Assembly: GCA_030386875.1 (NCBI GenBank)
Contig: CM059560.1
Coordinates: 20,950,683 to 21,014,682 of the forward strand
Reading direction: 5' to 3'
From: Morinoia aosen
Lineage: Eukaryota > Arthropoda > Malacostraca > Amphipoda > Talitridae
Length of the DNA: 64,000 bases
Under the pieces are notes generated by a model, which ran no database searches, was not told the DNA's origin, and saw only the letters and a list, made by a program, of their open reading frames with translations. This document shows, in pieces, positions 11,716-22,100 of the stretch; positions within the stretch are counted from its first letter, which is position 1, and every line of letters starts with the position of its first letter. The translations under genes were made by a program, and so were the position numbers.

Positions 11716-12208
11716 GTCCTTCCAAGGTGGCTCCTTAAACCCCTTATTAGGCGAAGTGTCGTATAAGACTATAGCCTATGTCAACAAGGAGAAAGGAAAC
11801 TCTTTTAACCTCAGGGTCTGATTTGTTTAATGCTGAATAACCTTGAAGTCCCTATCACATACACTGATATATTTTAACAAAGACAGTGATTTATTTTCTA
11901 TTGCAAAAATAGTGCGTACAGACGTGAGCTACTGCATAACAGGGTACAACACTCAAAATTGCATTTAAAATATTAGTCGTATTTAGCTAGATAACACAAG
12001 AAACATTGGAATATCGACATGTAATACAAATGATATTTAAGGGCTAACTAAAGTAAATGCACAAACGCAACATCAGCGCGGGGAAATAGATAAGTCGGCG
12101 TTCAGAGAGCTGGACACATGAAGAAAATACTTAAGATTATGGGTAACTAACACAAAAAGGCTCGACAACCCCTGTGCGGCCTGACACGCCCGGGGGAGGG
12201 TGTCTCTG

Positions 12209-15200
12209 CTACGATAGCCGAGGCAGGAAATCTGCAAGGTGGTTGTCGACTCCCGGAAGGTGTTCTGCTCGGAACCTGAAAAGGCTGAAATACAAAGCCC
12301 AGCGTTTCAATCGGGGGTTCAACTTGTCTGCCTGTTGCAAATAAAGGAGCGGTCGATGGTCGGTTTGTAACACAAATTCTCGTCCATACAGGTAGACCTC
12401 AAACTTCTGTAGAGCCCAGTAGATGCTTAACGCTTCTTTTTCAATGGTAGAATAGTTTATTTCTGCTCCTCTCAGTCGACGTGAAGCATATGCTACCGGC
12501 GCGTAGTGACGGAAGTCTCGTTTGCTTGGCTGGAGGAGAGCTGCTCCAAGCCCAGTTTGGGAGGCATCTGTCCTCAGAATGAAAGGACATCTGGGGTCTG
12601 GTAACTGTAAGACCGGTCTCTTGACTAACGCTGTCTTCAAACTTTCGAACAGATCTTCTGTTGTATCGGTCCAAGGTATTTGTTCTGGGGAGTTCTTCTT
12701 TAGGAAATCATGGAGTTTGGATGTCAGTTGAGTGTAGTTAGGAATGTACTGTTGGTAGTACCCAACTGTACCGAGAAAACTTCGGAGCTCCCGTTTGGTT
12801 TTTGGGAGTGGAGCCGATTTCAAGGCTTCGACTCGGTTCTCCAGAGGCTGGATCTGATTACTGCTCAGTTGATGACCCAAATACTGGAGGCTGTCAAATC
12901 CGAATTCGCATTTGGACGGCTTCGCCTTAAGGCCATGTCGAGAGAGAGCTTCGAACAGTTTAGCTAATGCTGTGCAATGATCTTCCCAGGTTGTCGAGGC
13001 GATTAAGATGTCGTCCATGTAGACCTCGGTGTCTTGCAGTCCTGCAGTGACTTGACGTATAAGGCGGGAAAAAGTGGCTGGAGCATTTGCTAGGCCGAAA
13101 GGCAGTACGTTGAATTCATAGAGGCCAGACCTAGTTTTGAAGGCGGTGTATTGGCGGGACTCAGGGTGTAGAGGTACTTGCCAATATCCACTGGTCAGAT
13201 CCATTTTGCTGAATATTGTTTTGCCAGCTAAATTGGTGAAAATAGCAGTGGTGTCTGCTATCGGCTCGGCATCGAATACTGTCTGGCTGTTGAGGTGCCT
13301 GCAGTCCAGACAAAATCGGTGGGTTCCGTCTTTCTTCCGGACAGCAAGGAGCGGTGAATAGTAAGGTGATGTGGATGGCGTCACGATTCCCATCTTCATC
13401 CACTTCTCTAAACTTGACCGCAGTTCAGGCTCCAGCGCTATGGGAAGTGGATACGAATGTTGAAGTCGAAAACTGGAAGGGTCCTTCAATTTTATTTCAT
13501 GAACTGCCGTGCTGGTTCTTCCGGGAGTATCTGTGAAAAGATCGCGATATTCTTCAAGTAGTTCCTGGAGTTCTGAGCGTTGTGTTGTAGTCAAAGTAGA
13601 GGAGATGAGACAGTCTTCAATGGTTTCTCCGACGGGTGACGGTATCTCTGGTTCTTTCCGGTCGAGTTCTTCTTCTTCGCAGGTAGGTTCTAGGGCGAGG
13701 CCAACCGCTGCAAATGCTTCCTCTACTCTCTCGTCGTCCTCCTCGCGATCTTTCTCGCTTGGTGAGGCGGAACTTTGCTGCTCCCGGTCGTGGTACTGGC
13801 GAAGGAGGTTGATGTGATAGACTTTGTTGTTTCCATCCACGTCCAATGTATAGGTATAGGTTCCCAGGCGTGATTTCACTGTATAGGGACCTTTCCAAGT
13901 CATAAGTAGCTTCTTTCGAGAATCGGGCAGAAATACGAGGACTTTATCTCCTTGCTTTAGAGTTCGCATCTTGGTACGTCTGGTGAAGAACTTGGCGCTT
14001 TTCTCTTGGCTCCTGTTTAGATTCTCGCGAGCGATTTTACATGTTTCTTTCAATCGGTGCTTCATTTCCATCAAATACTGAGCAGTGCTCGTGTCGTCTT
14101 GCAAGCTACCATCGGTCCAGCATTCCTTGAGCACGGTTAAAGGTCCACGGACGCGATGGCCGTAGATGAGTTCGAAAGGAGAATACCCGGTTGAGGCCTG
14201 AGGAGCGTCTCGATAAGCAAAATGGAGTGAAGGCAGATACAGGTCCCAATCTCGCGGCTGTTCTACGGCTAACTTCCGCAACATGACTTTGAGCGTACCA
14301 TTGAAGCGTTCGACTATGCCGTTCGATTGGGCATGGTATAATGGCGTCAATCGGTGCTGGATACCGACGAGTTTCAGGAAAGCTTCGAAGGTTGCAGCTG
14401 TGAACTGAGTGCCGTTGTCGCTTGTTAGCGTGTGAGGGAAACCAACTCTGCTGCAGATTTCGAGTAGCTCCTGGGCGACTGTTTCTGCATCTATATGTCT
14501 GAGCGGGGCTGCGTCTGCGTACCGAGTTGCTTGGTCCACCACGGTGAGAATGTATCGGTGGCCACGTGCCGAAGCTGGTTGTAATGGGCCCACCAAATCA
14601 ACACTGAGCGCGGAGAATGGAGTGGTGATCGGTGGGGTTGAGATAGGTGCCTTTCTTGGTCGAGATGGAGCGTGCGTCTGGCAGGTATGGCAGGAGTGAC
14701 AGTATTGGACCACATCTTTTGCTAGGGACGGCCAATAAAAATCGCGTTCTAGTCGAGCCTGAGTCTTCTTTTGGGAATAATGGCCAGCAAGTGGATTGTC
14801 ATGAGCCATTTCCAAGATTTGTGGGCGCACGCTTGCAGGTGCTACAAGTTGATGAGTTTCCTGACCGTCTCGTAACGTTTTCCGATGGAGAATGCCGTCA
14901 TGGAGTTCAAAGGTAATGACTCTGCCATCCTTGTGCGTTTCTTCTTTGCCAGTGTCAACTTTCTTAAATAAAAGCTGCAATGTTTTGCACTCCCGCTGTA
15001 ATTTCTTGAAGTCTTCTTTGTTGTGTTGCAATATATCGACAGTGCTTGGTGCGGCAGTGGGATCTTCGATAGCTTTTGCTGCTGCCCTTGTGACAACGTG
15101 AGAGACTTCTGCAGCAACTGGTTGCTCTTCATAGTCGGTCATCTGTTCTTCGAAGGAGGTGGTTCCGGGAACTCGGCCGAGAATGACATCGTGGGAGAGC

Positions 15201-16657
15201 TCTTCCATGGCTACGGCTGTCACCTCTCCGTGGTAATAGGGGCACACGAGAGAGACCCGGGCCAGAGGCGCTTCGAAAGAGTGACTGTTGGCCAGCCGTA
15301 CGGTAATTTCCTTCTTCAAAATGGCGTCAGCTGGGACGAGAGCCTTCTTGACGAAGACCGCCGTTGCTCCTCCATCGAGTAGTACTTGAACGGGTTGTTG
15401 GTTCACGGTGCCAGAGCATGTTTTCAGCTGTCCCAATTCGATCAGCTTGTTCGAGGCGATGTGATTGCATGCTACTGGAGGAATATCATCGTATTCATCT
15501 GCTTCTTCATGCGTTGCTAGATTGTTTACTCGAGCGGTAGTACTGGAGATAGGTGGGCTTGCATGGGCTGCTCCATTACTGTGACCATCACCTTGCCTCC
15601 TCTGCAATTGGCGGCACTCATCACTGGAATGCGATCGGTTGGGGCCATGAAAAGTACAGTAAAATCCATTGTAAGGTCCTCGTTGTTCGCGCTGCGGAGT
15701 GTTGACCGATCCTGAGCTGGTGGGACCACCACGTGTGCTAGAAGTTCTTGGCGGCGTTCCTCGAACGTTGTTGCTGGAGTTGGGTGATCTTGCTGGAGTG
15801 CTCGGGGCTCGGACAGGAAATGTCGCGCGTCGCTCTGGTGCTCCTGATGCTTTGAGTGCTGGAGGGCCCGCATCCGTCGATGATGTCAGTGTGCGACCCT
15901 TACAAAGCTGATGGAGCGATGTATGAGGTCTTGCTTGTAAGAAGCTATCACCTTGCTCTCCTAGGCTTGCGACTGTGTTACCACCCCTGTCACGCAACTG
16001 AGTAGCGAGGAAGGGCGGCAAGCTTGAATAAGCTCGGTCAACAATTAGGAAGTCACGAAGAGTCTTGTAGTTGGCTTCGATGTTGCATCCTTTTAACCAA
16101 GCGTCAAAGGATTGTTCGAGTCGCCGTAGGTAACGTGACATATTGTCGCCTTCTTCTGGCTTCAATTCGTAGTAGTTGGCACGTAGTTTTGCCGGAGTAA
16201 CTTTATGAGCATCTAGTAGAAGCAATTTAATTTCAGGAAGCTTGAAGCGATCTGCTGCGGGCAGGGTATCGATGAGTCGACGTTCCTTCGGTGTGATCAA
16301 ATTATGGAGCATGACAACAGCATCGACTTCAGTAAATCCCATCGCTGTGGTGTGAGTGCAGAAGCGTTGCAAGAATTCGTCCATCCTTTCTTTCGTGGGA
16401 TCGAATGGAGCCGGTGGAGGTATCTTCACTCTAGCATTTTGGGGAGCGATTTGAGCATCGAGTTGTCGGAGTCTGAGCTCGTGGTCTCGTTGTGCTTCTT
16501 CTCGTTCCGCTGCTCGTTCTGCGGCTTCTCGTTCTTCTCGTTCTGCGGCTTCTTCCAAATGCCACAGGCGGCTGGTAAATTCTTCCCGGTACTCCGCATC
16601 GGTGGGAGTGAGGCCGAGGGCTTCGACGTATTCTCGAGCTTGAGCGACGAGGTTCAT
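12209..16657 (-). CDS. Gag-Pol polyprotein (Gag, PR, IN, RT, RNase H)
   Basis: A single 1482-codon frame encodes all enzymes needed for retrotransposition. Residues 1-330 are Gag-like, with an acidic/arginine coiled stretch at about 36-70. Residues 334-348 form a CX2HX5HX4C knuckle. The protease has LLDGGA with D428, followed by DVILG at 490-494; a DGG instead of the usual DSG/DTG is unusual. Integrase follows: the zinc motif H619/H626/C656/C659, then D687, D747 and E783 (D-35-E spacing), then the GPY module WKGPY at 921. Reverse transcriptase comes after integrase, with MDLTSGYW at 1152 and YMDD at 1213-1216. RNase H has D1364, EKE at 1406-1408, D1433 and ADFLPR at the end. In ordinary gypsy elements integrase follows RNase H, so the order here matches the Gmr1 group. 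No stop or frameshift separates gag from pol. The frame ends 22 bases before the 3' LTR. Confidence 0.97.
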   Translation of the reverse strand: MNLVAQAREYVEALGLTPTDAEYREEFTSRLWHLEEAAEREEREAAERAAEREEAQRDHELRLRQLDAQIAPQNARVKIPPPAPFDPTKERMDEFLQRFCTHTTAMGFTEVDAVVMLHNLITPKERRLIDTLPAADRFKLPEIKLLLLDAHKVTPAKLRANYYELKPEEGDNMSRYLRRLEQSFDAWLKGCNIEANYKTLRDFLIVDRAYSSLPPFLATQLRDRGGNTVASLGEQGDSFLQARPHTSLHQLCKGRTLTSSTDAGPPALKASGAPERRATFPVRAPSTPARSPNSSNNVRGTPPRTSSTRGGPTSSGSVNTPQREQRGPYNGFYCTFHGPNRSHSSDECRQLQRRQGDGHSNGAAHASPPISSTTARVNNLATHEEADEYDDIPPVACNHIASNKLIELGQLKTCSGTVNQQPVQVLLDGGATAVFVKKALVPADAILKKEITVRLANSHSFEAPLARVSLVCPYYHGEVTAVAMEELSHDVILGRVPGTTSFEEQMTDYEEQPVAAEVSHVVTRAAAKAIEDPTAAPSTVDILQHNKEDFKKLQRECKTLQLLFKKVDTGKEETHKDGRVITFELHDGILHRKTLRDGQETHQLVAPASVRPQILEMAHDNPLAGHYSQKKTQARLERDFYWPSLAKDVVQYCHSCHTCQTHAPSRPRKAPISTPPITTPFSALSVDLVGPLQPASARGHRYILTVVDQATRYADAAPLRHIDAETVAQELLEICSRVGFPHTLTSDNGTQFTAATFEAFLKLVGIQHRLTPLYHAQSNGIVERFNGTLKVMLRKLAVEQPRDWDLYLPSLHFAYRDAPQASTGYSPFELIYGHRVRGPLTVLKECWTDGSLQDDTSTAQYLMEMKHRLKETCKIARENLNRSQEKSAKFFTRRTKMRTLKQGDKVLVFLPDSRKKLLMTWKGPYTVKSRLGTYTYTLDVDGNNKVYHINLLRQYHDREQQSSASPSEKDREEDDERVEEAFAAVGLALEPTCEEEELDRKEPEIPSPVGETIEDCLISSTLTTTQRSELQELLEEYRDLFTDTPGRTSTAVHEIKLKDPSSFRLQHSYPLPIALEPELRSSLEKWMKMGIVTPSTSPYYSPLLAVRKKDGTHRFCLDCRHLNSQTVFDAEPIADTTAIFTNLAGKTIFSKMDLTSGYWQVPLHPESRQYTAFKTRSGLYEFNVLPFGLANAPATFSRLIRQVTAGLQDTEVYMDDILIASTTWEDHCTALAKLFEALSRHGLKAKPSKCEFGFDSLQYLGHQLSSNQIQPLENRVEALKSAPLPKTKRELRSFLGTVGYYQQYIPNYTQLTSKLHDFLKKNSPEQIPWTDTTEDLFESLKTALVKRPVLQLPDPRCPFILRTDASQTGLGAALLQPSKRDFRHYAPVAYASRRLRGAEINYSTIEKEALSIYWALQKFEVYLYGREFVLQTDHRPLLYLQQADKLNPRLKRWALYFSLFRFRAEHLPGVDNHLADFLPRLS

Positions 16658-16740
16658 CTTGTTTAAGTGATGCGGTGTCCGCGTAGTTGATTAGAACCCA
16701 GAAATCCCAGACAACGTTGGTAGTCGCGCAAAGCTTCTGG

Positions 16741-16758
16741 GTCCCTGTTCGGGCGCCA
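16741..16758 (-). promoter_or_regulatory. Primer-binding site, tRNA-Lys type
   Basis: Read on the coding strand, TGGCGCCCGAACAGGGAC starts five bases after the 5' LTR. It is the familiar 18-nt complement of the 3' end of tRNA-Lys3 that lentiviruses and some other retroelements use. It would prime minus-strand DNA synthesis. Confidence 0.9.
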
Positions 16759-16763
16759 GAATA

Positions 16764-17840
16764 TGTCGATACCGTCGTGCGGTCGACGTGAGGGTTCGTG
16801 GAAAAGGGCTGTCTTCTGTATAGCTACCTTTTCCGGGGCGCTAGCTTTTCTTCGCAGCTGCCCTTCCTGAGGTTCGTGTGGGTACCGCCTACGCCGTAAT
16901 CAGTCCGCTAGGGCAACAGAAGTAAATTTTGTTAGTGCCGAACTACGGCGGTACCGTTGTGTGTGGGGGGTGAGGTGAGTGTGGATACCACCTGCGCCGT
17001 ATTCAGTCCGCTAGGGCAACAGAAGTAAATTCTGTTATGTGCCGAACTACGGTGGTACCGCTAGGGTGAGGTGTGTGTGTGGGTACCACCTACGCCGTAA
17101 TAAGTCCGCTAGGGCAACAGAAGTAAATTCTGTTATGTGCCGAACTACGGTGGTACCGCTAGGGTGAGGTGTGTGTGGGTACCACCTACGCCGTAATAAG
17201 TCCGCTAGGGCAACAGAAGTAAATTCTGTTACTGCCGAACTACGGTGGTACCGTTAGGAAGACGAGCAACTGTCTGCGCCGTATGAGACCGCTAGGGCAA
17301 CAGAAGGGAATTCTGTTAGTGCCGAACTGCGACAGCGTCTTCCTATTGACAAACTATGCGAAATAGTTCATCCTTCCAATGTGGCTCCTTAAACCCCTTA
17401 TTAGGCGAAGTGTCGTATAAGACTAAAGCCTCTGTCAACAAGGAGAAAGGAAACTCTTTTGACCTCAGGGTGAGACTTGTTTAATGCTGAATAACCTTGA
17501 AGTCCCTATCACATACACTGATATATTTTAACAAAGACAGTGATTTATTTTCTATTGCAAAAATAGTGCGTACAGACGTGAGCTACTGCATAACAGGGTA
17601 CAACACTCAAAATTGCATTTAAAATATTAGTCGTATTTAGCTAGATAACACAAGAAACATTGGAATATCGACATGTAATACAAATGATATTTAAGGGCTA
17701 ACTAAAGTAAATGCACAAACGCAACATCAGCGCGGGGAAATAGATAAGTCGGCGTTCAGAGAGCTGGACACATGAAGAAAATACTTAAGATTATGGGTAA
17801 CTAACACAAAAAGGCTCGACAACCCCTGTGCGGCCTGACA
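16764..17840 (-). repeat. 5' LTR of gypsy element (intact, 1077 bp)
   Basis: It is bounded by tgtcgatac and gaca and flanked by ctatg at 17841. It carries the same five hairpin units as the 3' LTR (16880-17344). Small differences from the 3' LTR are scattered, for example ggatacc instead of ggtacc in unit 2, gaaggg instead of gaagtg in unit 5, and a short cluster near 17475. Transcription would run to the left from here. Confidence 0.95.
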
Positions 17841-18009
17841 CTATGGTATAGGTAGACACAACTTCATAACAGTGTAATTAATCAGCAGGGTCAGATTCGT
17901 GGTCTTGCTGAAGTTCAGTTATTAATTTTCATTAATAATTTATTCGTACGCTTAATATTAAGATTCTCTTAACCACAACATACGCGATCCAAAGAAAGCA
18001 AGGAGAAGA

Positions 18010-18406
18010 GACAAACATTTAGTAGATTAGATTAGATCAATAGTTAGTTTAAGCCTCCCTATCCGCAACAAATTCAATCCAAAGAGAGGAAGGAAGAAGG
18101 CACCATCTAATATGGAGTTGAGGATCCTAGAATCTATGCAGAAAAGGCACAGAAACAGTAAGATGAGAAAGAAGTTCATGAAACAAGATCAAAGTTCAAG
18201 AAGAAAGTAGTGGGTGGTGAAAAACAAGACAGCAGTGAACCGAAAAAAGATGGTCCGTAACACAACAAAAATCTATTCTATTCCAACAAAAAAAAAGAAG
18301 CTTACTTAGCTAACTCTCAGCTCGGGCCCTCACATTATTCCCCTGGGAGCGCTAATTCCCATAGATACAACAGCTGTATCCCCCTGAGGGGACAAACATT
18401 TAGTAT
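18010..18406 (+). mobile_element. SINE-A retroposon copy 1 with 15-bp duplication
   Basis: The element (18025-18391) is flanked by gacaaacatttagta at 18010-18024 and 18392-18406. It begins gattagattagatcaatag, runs through agcctccctatccgcaac, and ends in gtatccccctgaggg. The long, variable duplications seen in several copies point to LINE-type target-primed insertion. No tRNA A/B boxes and no poly-A tail are visible. A small stem-loop (gatacaac...gttgtatc type) precedes the 3' end. Other copies are at 31229, 35655 and 40340, with fragments at 27925 and 33780. Confidence 0.8.
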
Positions 18407-19007
18407 CGACTGTTAAAAAACATTGAACTTATGCACGAAGGGATTCCCACCAAGGGTACCCTGCACATTTAAAATAGCAGGTTAGTATTGCAATAGAAAA
18501 AGAAAAGGCATGAAAGTCAACGAAGAGGATATGGAAACTAAAAACCCAGGTGGTTGCGAAAGAAAGAAGTCTCAAAGGCCTATCAATAGATGAGGTAACC
18601 CAGCAGTATCCTATTGCCTTTATAATGCCTCCTACAACTTGCGCTATGAATTGTATGATCTGCTCTGAGATCAGCTAATCAACACTGAACCTTGATCAGC
18701 TGATCAACGCAACCTGGAACTAGAAAGGGAAGTTCTCTTTTTAATGAAATTTTAATTTTTTTTCATGAATGATACAAAGGAGACTGTTTGAATAATTAAG
18801 ACTTTATACTAAATAGGTAAGTTTGTTGGGGACATGAGTGCTGTGAATTTCACTATCTTCGTTAGACGAAGTATAATGCGGAGTGTACCTTGAATTAAGA
18901 ACTGGGTAGTCAATACCTAAATTTTTCTGAACAAGTATTTAATCACAGTTGTACAGCTAATGACTTCGACTCCACCTTAGGGTTATATCAATATGAATTT
19001 CACTTGG

Positions 19008-19141
19008 ATTAATTTAACTTTGGCTTGGATCAAATGGAGCTTGACTTGGATTAAACTGAACTTGACTTGAATTAATTTGAAGTAGGCTTGGATTATTCTA
19101 ACTTGACTTGGATTAATTCGAATTTGACTTAGATTAATTTG
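19008..19141 (-). repeat. Degenerate 21-bp satellite, inverted
   Basis: About six diverged copies of the unit seen at 5812 are present here in reverse orientation (cttggattaatttgaacttga type). No adjacent hairpin arm is obvious, so this is a decayed remnant. Confidence 0.75.
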
Positions 19142-22100
19142 AAGTGAAAAGGTGTAGTCTGAAGACGAGACCTAATTGTCACTTACTTGAGTTTTATCTT
19201 ATGGAAAGTCGCGCAGCAGCATTCAGGATGGCAGCAATTGAAACCGTAGCAACTTCCAAGCCCTACTGCTATGTCAGCGTCCTTCAAAAGCGCAGACCTC
19301 TCCTCCTTCTGCCACAAGTCTCTCGCATGTGGCTGGAGCCAAATGTTTGGACCGTCGAAGATGATCATCGGTAAAGGCTCCCGGGTGAAAAAAGAAAAAT
19401 TTTAGTATGTGTGTCATTTATAATCTTGAGAAATTTGACCTGAATTCAATAAAACTTTTATAATTTAGTTTGTTTAAATGCTTGCTTGGTCGTTTGTAAG
19501 TTCATAAGCATCCATGATATGGTTATGAGAATAACGTTCGACTACATTTTCAGTCATAACGTAGGGTTCAAATAAATTTCCTCGCATTGTAGTACGAACA
19601 TGATGGGTTTAAATACTTATTTTTCTAGATCTTCATATCTCTAATATCTTCCATATGAAGACTGACTTGATGGGTAATTACTTGTTATGATTTAACACTG
19701 GGTCAATATTCGTTAAAAAATATTCATCTCCAAGACAGCAGCGAAATCCAGGATTCCTTCATTAGTGTAATAATTTAATCTATACTCTGCACGCCAACTC
19801 TACAATGAAGGAATAATTATGAAATTATAACAAATAATTTTCACTTTTTTCAAATGAAACTTTTGCCCTCATTCTTGCGTTCGCTTGTGGACTATTTTAA
19901 CAACTGCCTTTAGAAGACAAATGTTTCAGTTTCATTTTTTTCTTAATAATTGAGGGACAAAAACTGCCAAAATAACAATAGAATGAAATTCTTACCTTTT
20001 TACTTGTCTTCACAGGGCGAGGTATGGACACCTCACGAGACACTTGAAGTATTCCAGCTGCATATTTCCAGGAGATTCCCTCGCATTGCATCGATGATAT
20101 TCATCTCAGTGATTCCCACGAATTCAATGCACATCTGAAAAAATTAAGGTTATGTTATTATTCAAGAAAGACAAAAAATATACTCTCGCATGATTTTTTT
20201 CCTCACCTAGAGAGTTTTCGTCGAACAATTATTATTGTGTTTTATTTTCATCATCACAATGTGAACATCCGATAGCCAAAATTTTCATTTTGTGAACGAA
20301 CGTCAATGCTCGCCCGCCTTCGTTGTGTGCGGAATTCGCGAAACATACGTGCGGAAACCCAATGTTAAAATTTACAAATTTTTACGATTAGTTAATTCCA
20401 GTTACTCTGGAACATGGAAATGTAGACAGTAACTTTATATTGTCAGACGTAATTATTGGTTAGAAATTAATACTAAAGTACTTCTTCTAACATAACTATT
20501 CAAGCTATTATACCTTAAACTATGTTCATTCTTCATTTATTTGTGCAGAAAACATAAGTGCAATCCACATCTTCTTATCAAAATCATCTTCTGATTGGAT
20601 CTATTTTAGTTTCAAGAATTTCCAATCATGAATTATGAATTGGTTAAGCTAACTGGCAACTCCATGTTCAGCATATTTGTTGCTTTGATTATCTATACAT
20701 ATATACAGTATGAACTCGGCTGTCACATATATTGCAGTAAGTCAAAACATTTATTTTGAAGATAACAAAGAATTTAATACTACTTTTCTTCATTTTGCAT
20801 AAAAAAAATCCTCTGTAGCCTGAACATGTTGAAAAGAATTGTAGACTGTTACAAAGATTTAAATTTTCATTGATTATCAAGCACTTTTGAGTTGGAAGTT
20901 GTGCACAATTATTTCATTATAACAAACTTTTCTGAGGACAGTCTTCTCATATCCTATTCTGTAGGTATATATCCTTGAGAGGGCTGCTATAAAGTCATTA
21001 TTTATAGATATTTACATTAACAATATCCTGTACAAAACATCAAACTACAGAAAATTAATAGAAATACTTTCACGTGCAACCAAAATACTTGATTATCTTT
21101 GGGTCCTATATTACGCTTTAGTTAAAGCCTTTCTTTACCATACCTACTAATCAGTAAACTCTACTGAAATTGGATTAGAAGAAAAACTATTTTCAATAAT
21201 TTATGTACCTTTTACAAGTTAATAACCTAATAATTAATATAGGCTAATCCATTAATCAATTATAATAAGAATTTCATGCAGAGAAAATTGAAACACTAAT
21301 AATATAATGAGCAGTAGTACTTACATGAGTTTTCGTCCTTGATTGAGTGAACTCAAAACCACTGGTTAATGGAGAAGGCTCACTCCAAGCACAAGTTGAA
21401 GGAACTGAGAATAATTTTATCGAGCCATTACTGGGCCAATGATCTATTTAGTTGAATAATATTCAAGTGAAGCTATAAATCTGGACTTGCAAGAATAGAG
21501 GGAACACGGTTTGTAATTCATTTTCAACAGCTGAAAAAATATCAAAAACTTTTAAAACAAATTAGGATATATTTTTGAAAAAAAACATACCAAATGAGTA
21601 TCAAGTAAGGTCTTAGTGAAAAGCAAGCAAAAAGAAAAAAGTTAGGCTATCCAACAATATGACTAAAGCCAATAATAATTGTAAAAAAATTACATTCATG
21701 GTTTTACCAGGTTCTTTTAGCGTGACTAATAACTTTAGCCTAGTCCAAAAATCAGGTAATATAGTTTTATACCTGCTTGTTTGGTTTTCTTCAAAGCTAT
21801 TTTTTTGAAACATATGGCAATTGCTGAATGTAATATTGAACTTGAAATTTCATGAGCATGATTGAATAAATGAATTTCCCAAAGCAAGATACATATACAG
21901 TGGCTGCGTTTAAATGAATTTTCATATCAATGATAATTTTCAGTAAAATAATCATATCATACCTGATTTTATCTAATCATAATACTGTTGCTGATTATTC
22001 ATTCATTACCTATTAACAAAATAACATGATTTTGACTGCAAAGGTTGATCCATGTCCCACACACATGAAACTGTAACACATGGTTTTGTATTTCATCCCT

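Larger units (their letters stand above)
8528..12186 (-). repeat. 3' LTR of gypsy element, split by a hAT insertion
   Basis: LTR sequence is present at 8528-9141 and 11724-12186. The hAT element at 9142-11715 and one copy of its target duplication lie between. Start (tgtcgatac) and end (cctgaca) match the 5' LTR at 16764-17840. The LTR contains five consecutive hairpin units described separately. No purine-rich tract is obvious on the coding strand next to it; that side reads ccctcccccgggcg. Confidence 0.95.
8523..17845 (-). mobile_element. Ty3/gypsy-type LTR retrotransposon, Gmr1-like domain order
   Basis: The element occupies 8528-17840 and is flanked by the perfect 5-bp duplication ctatg (8523-8527 and 17841-17845). 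The LTRs start tgtcgatac and end gaca. The right LTR (5' LTR, minus-strand sense) is 1077 bp. The left LTR is also 1077 bp once the hAT insertion and its 8-bp duplication are removed. I count roughly a dozen differences between the LTRs by eye, so insertion is fairly recent. One long gag-pol frame is intact. The pol order is protease, integrase, reverse transcriptase, RNase H. There is no envelope gene. Confidence 0.95.

Noticed and set aside
12441-16666. Plus-strand and alternative-frame ORFs across the gypsy polyprotein
   Set aside because: They are shadows of the 1482-codon frame, which alone carries all family motifs.
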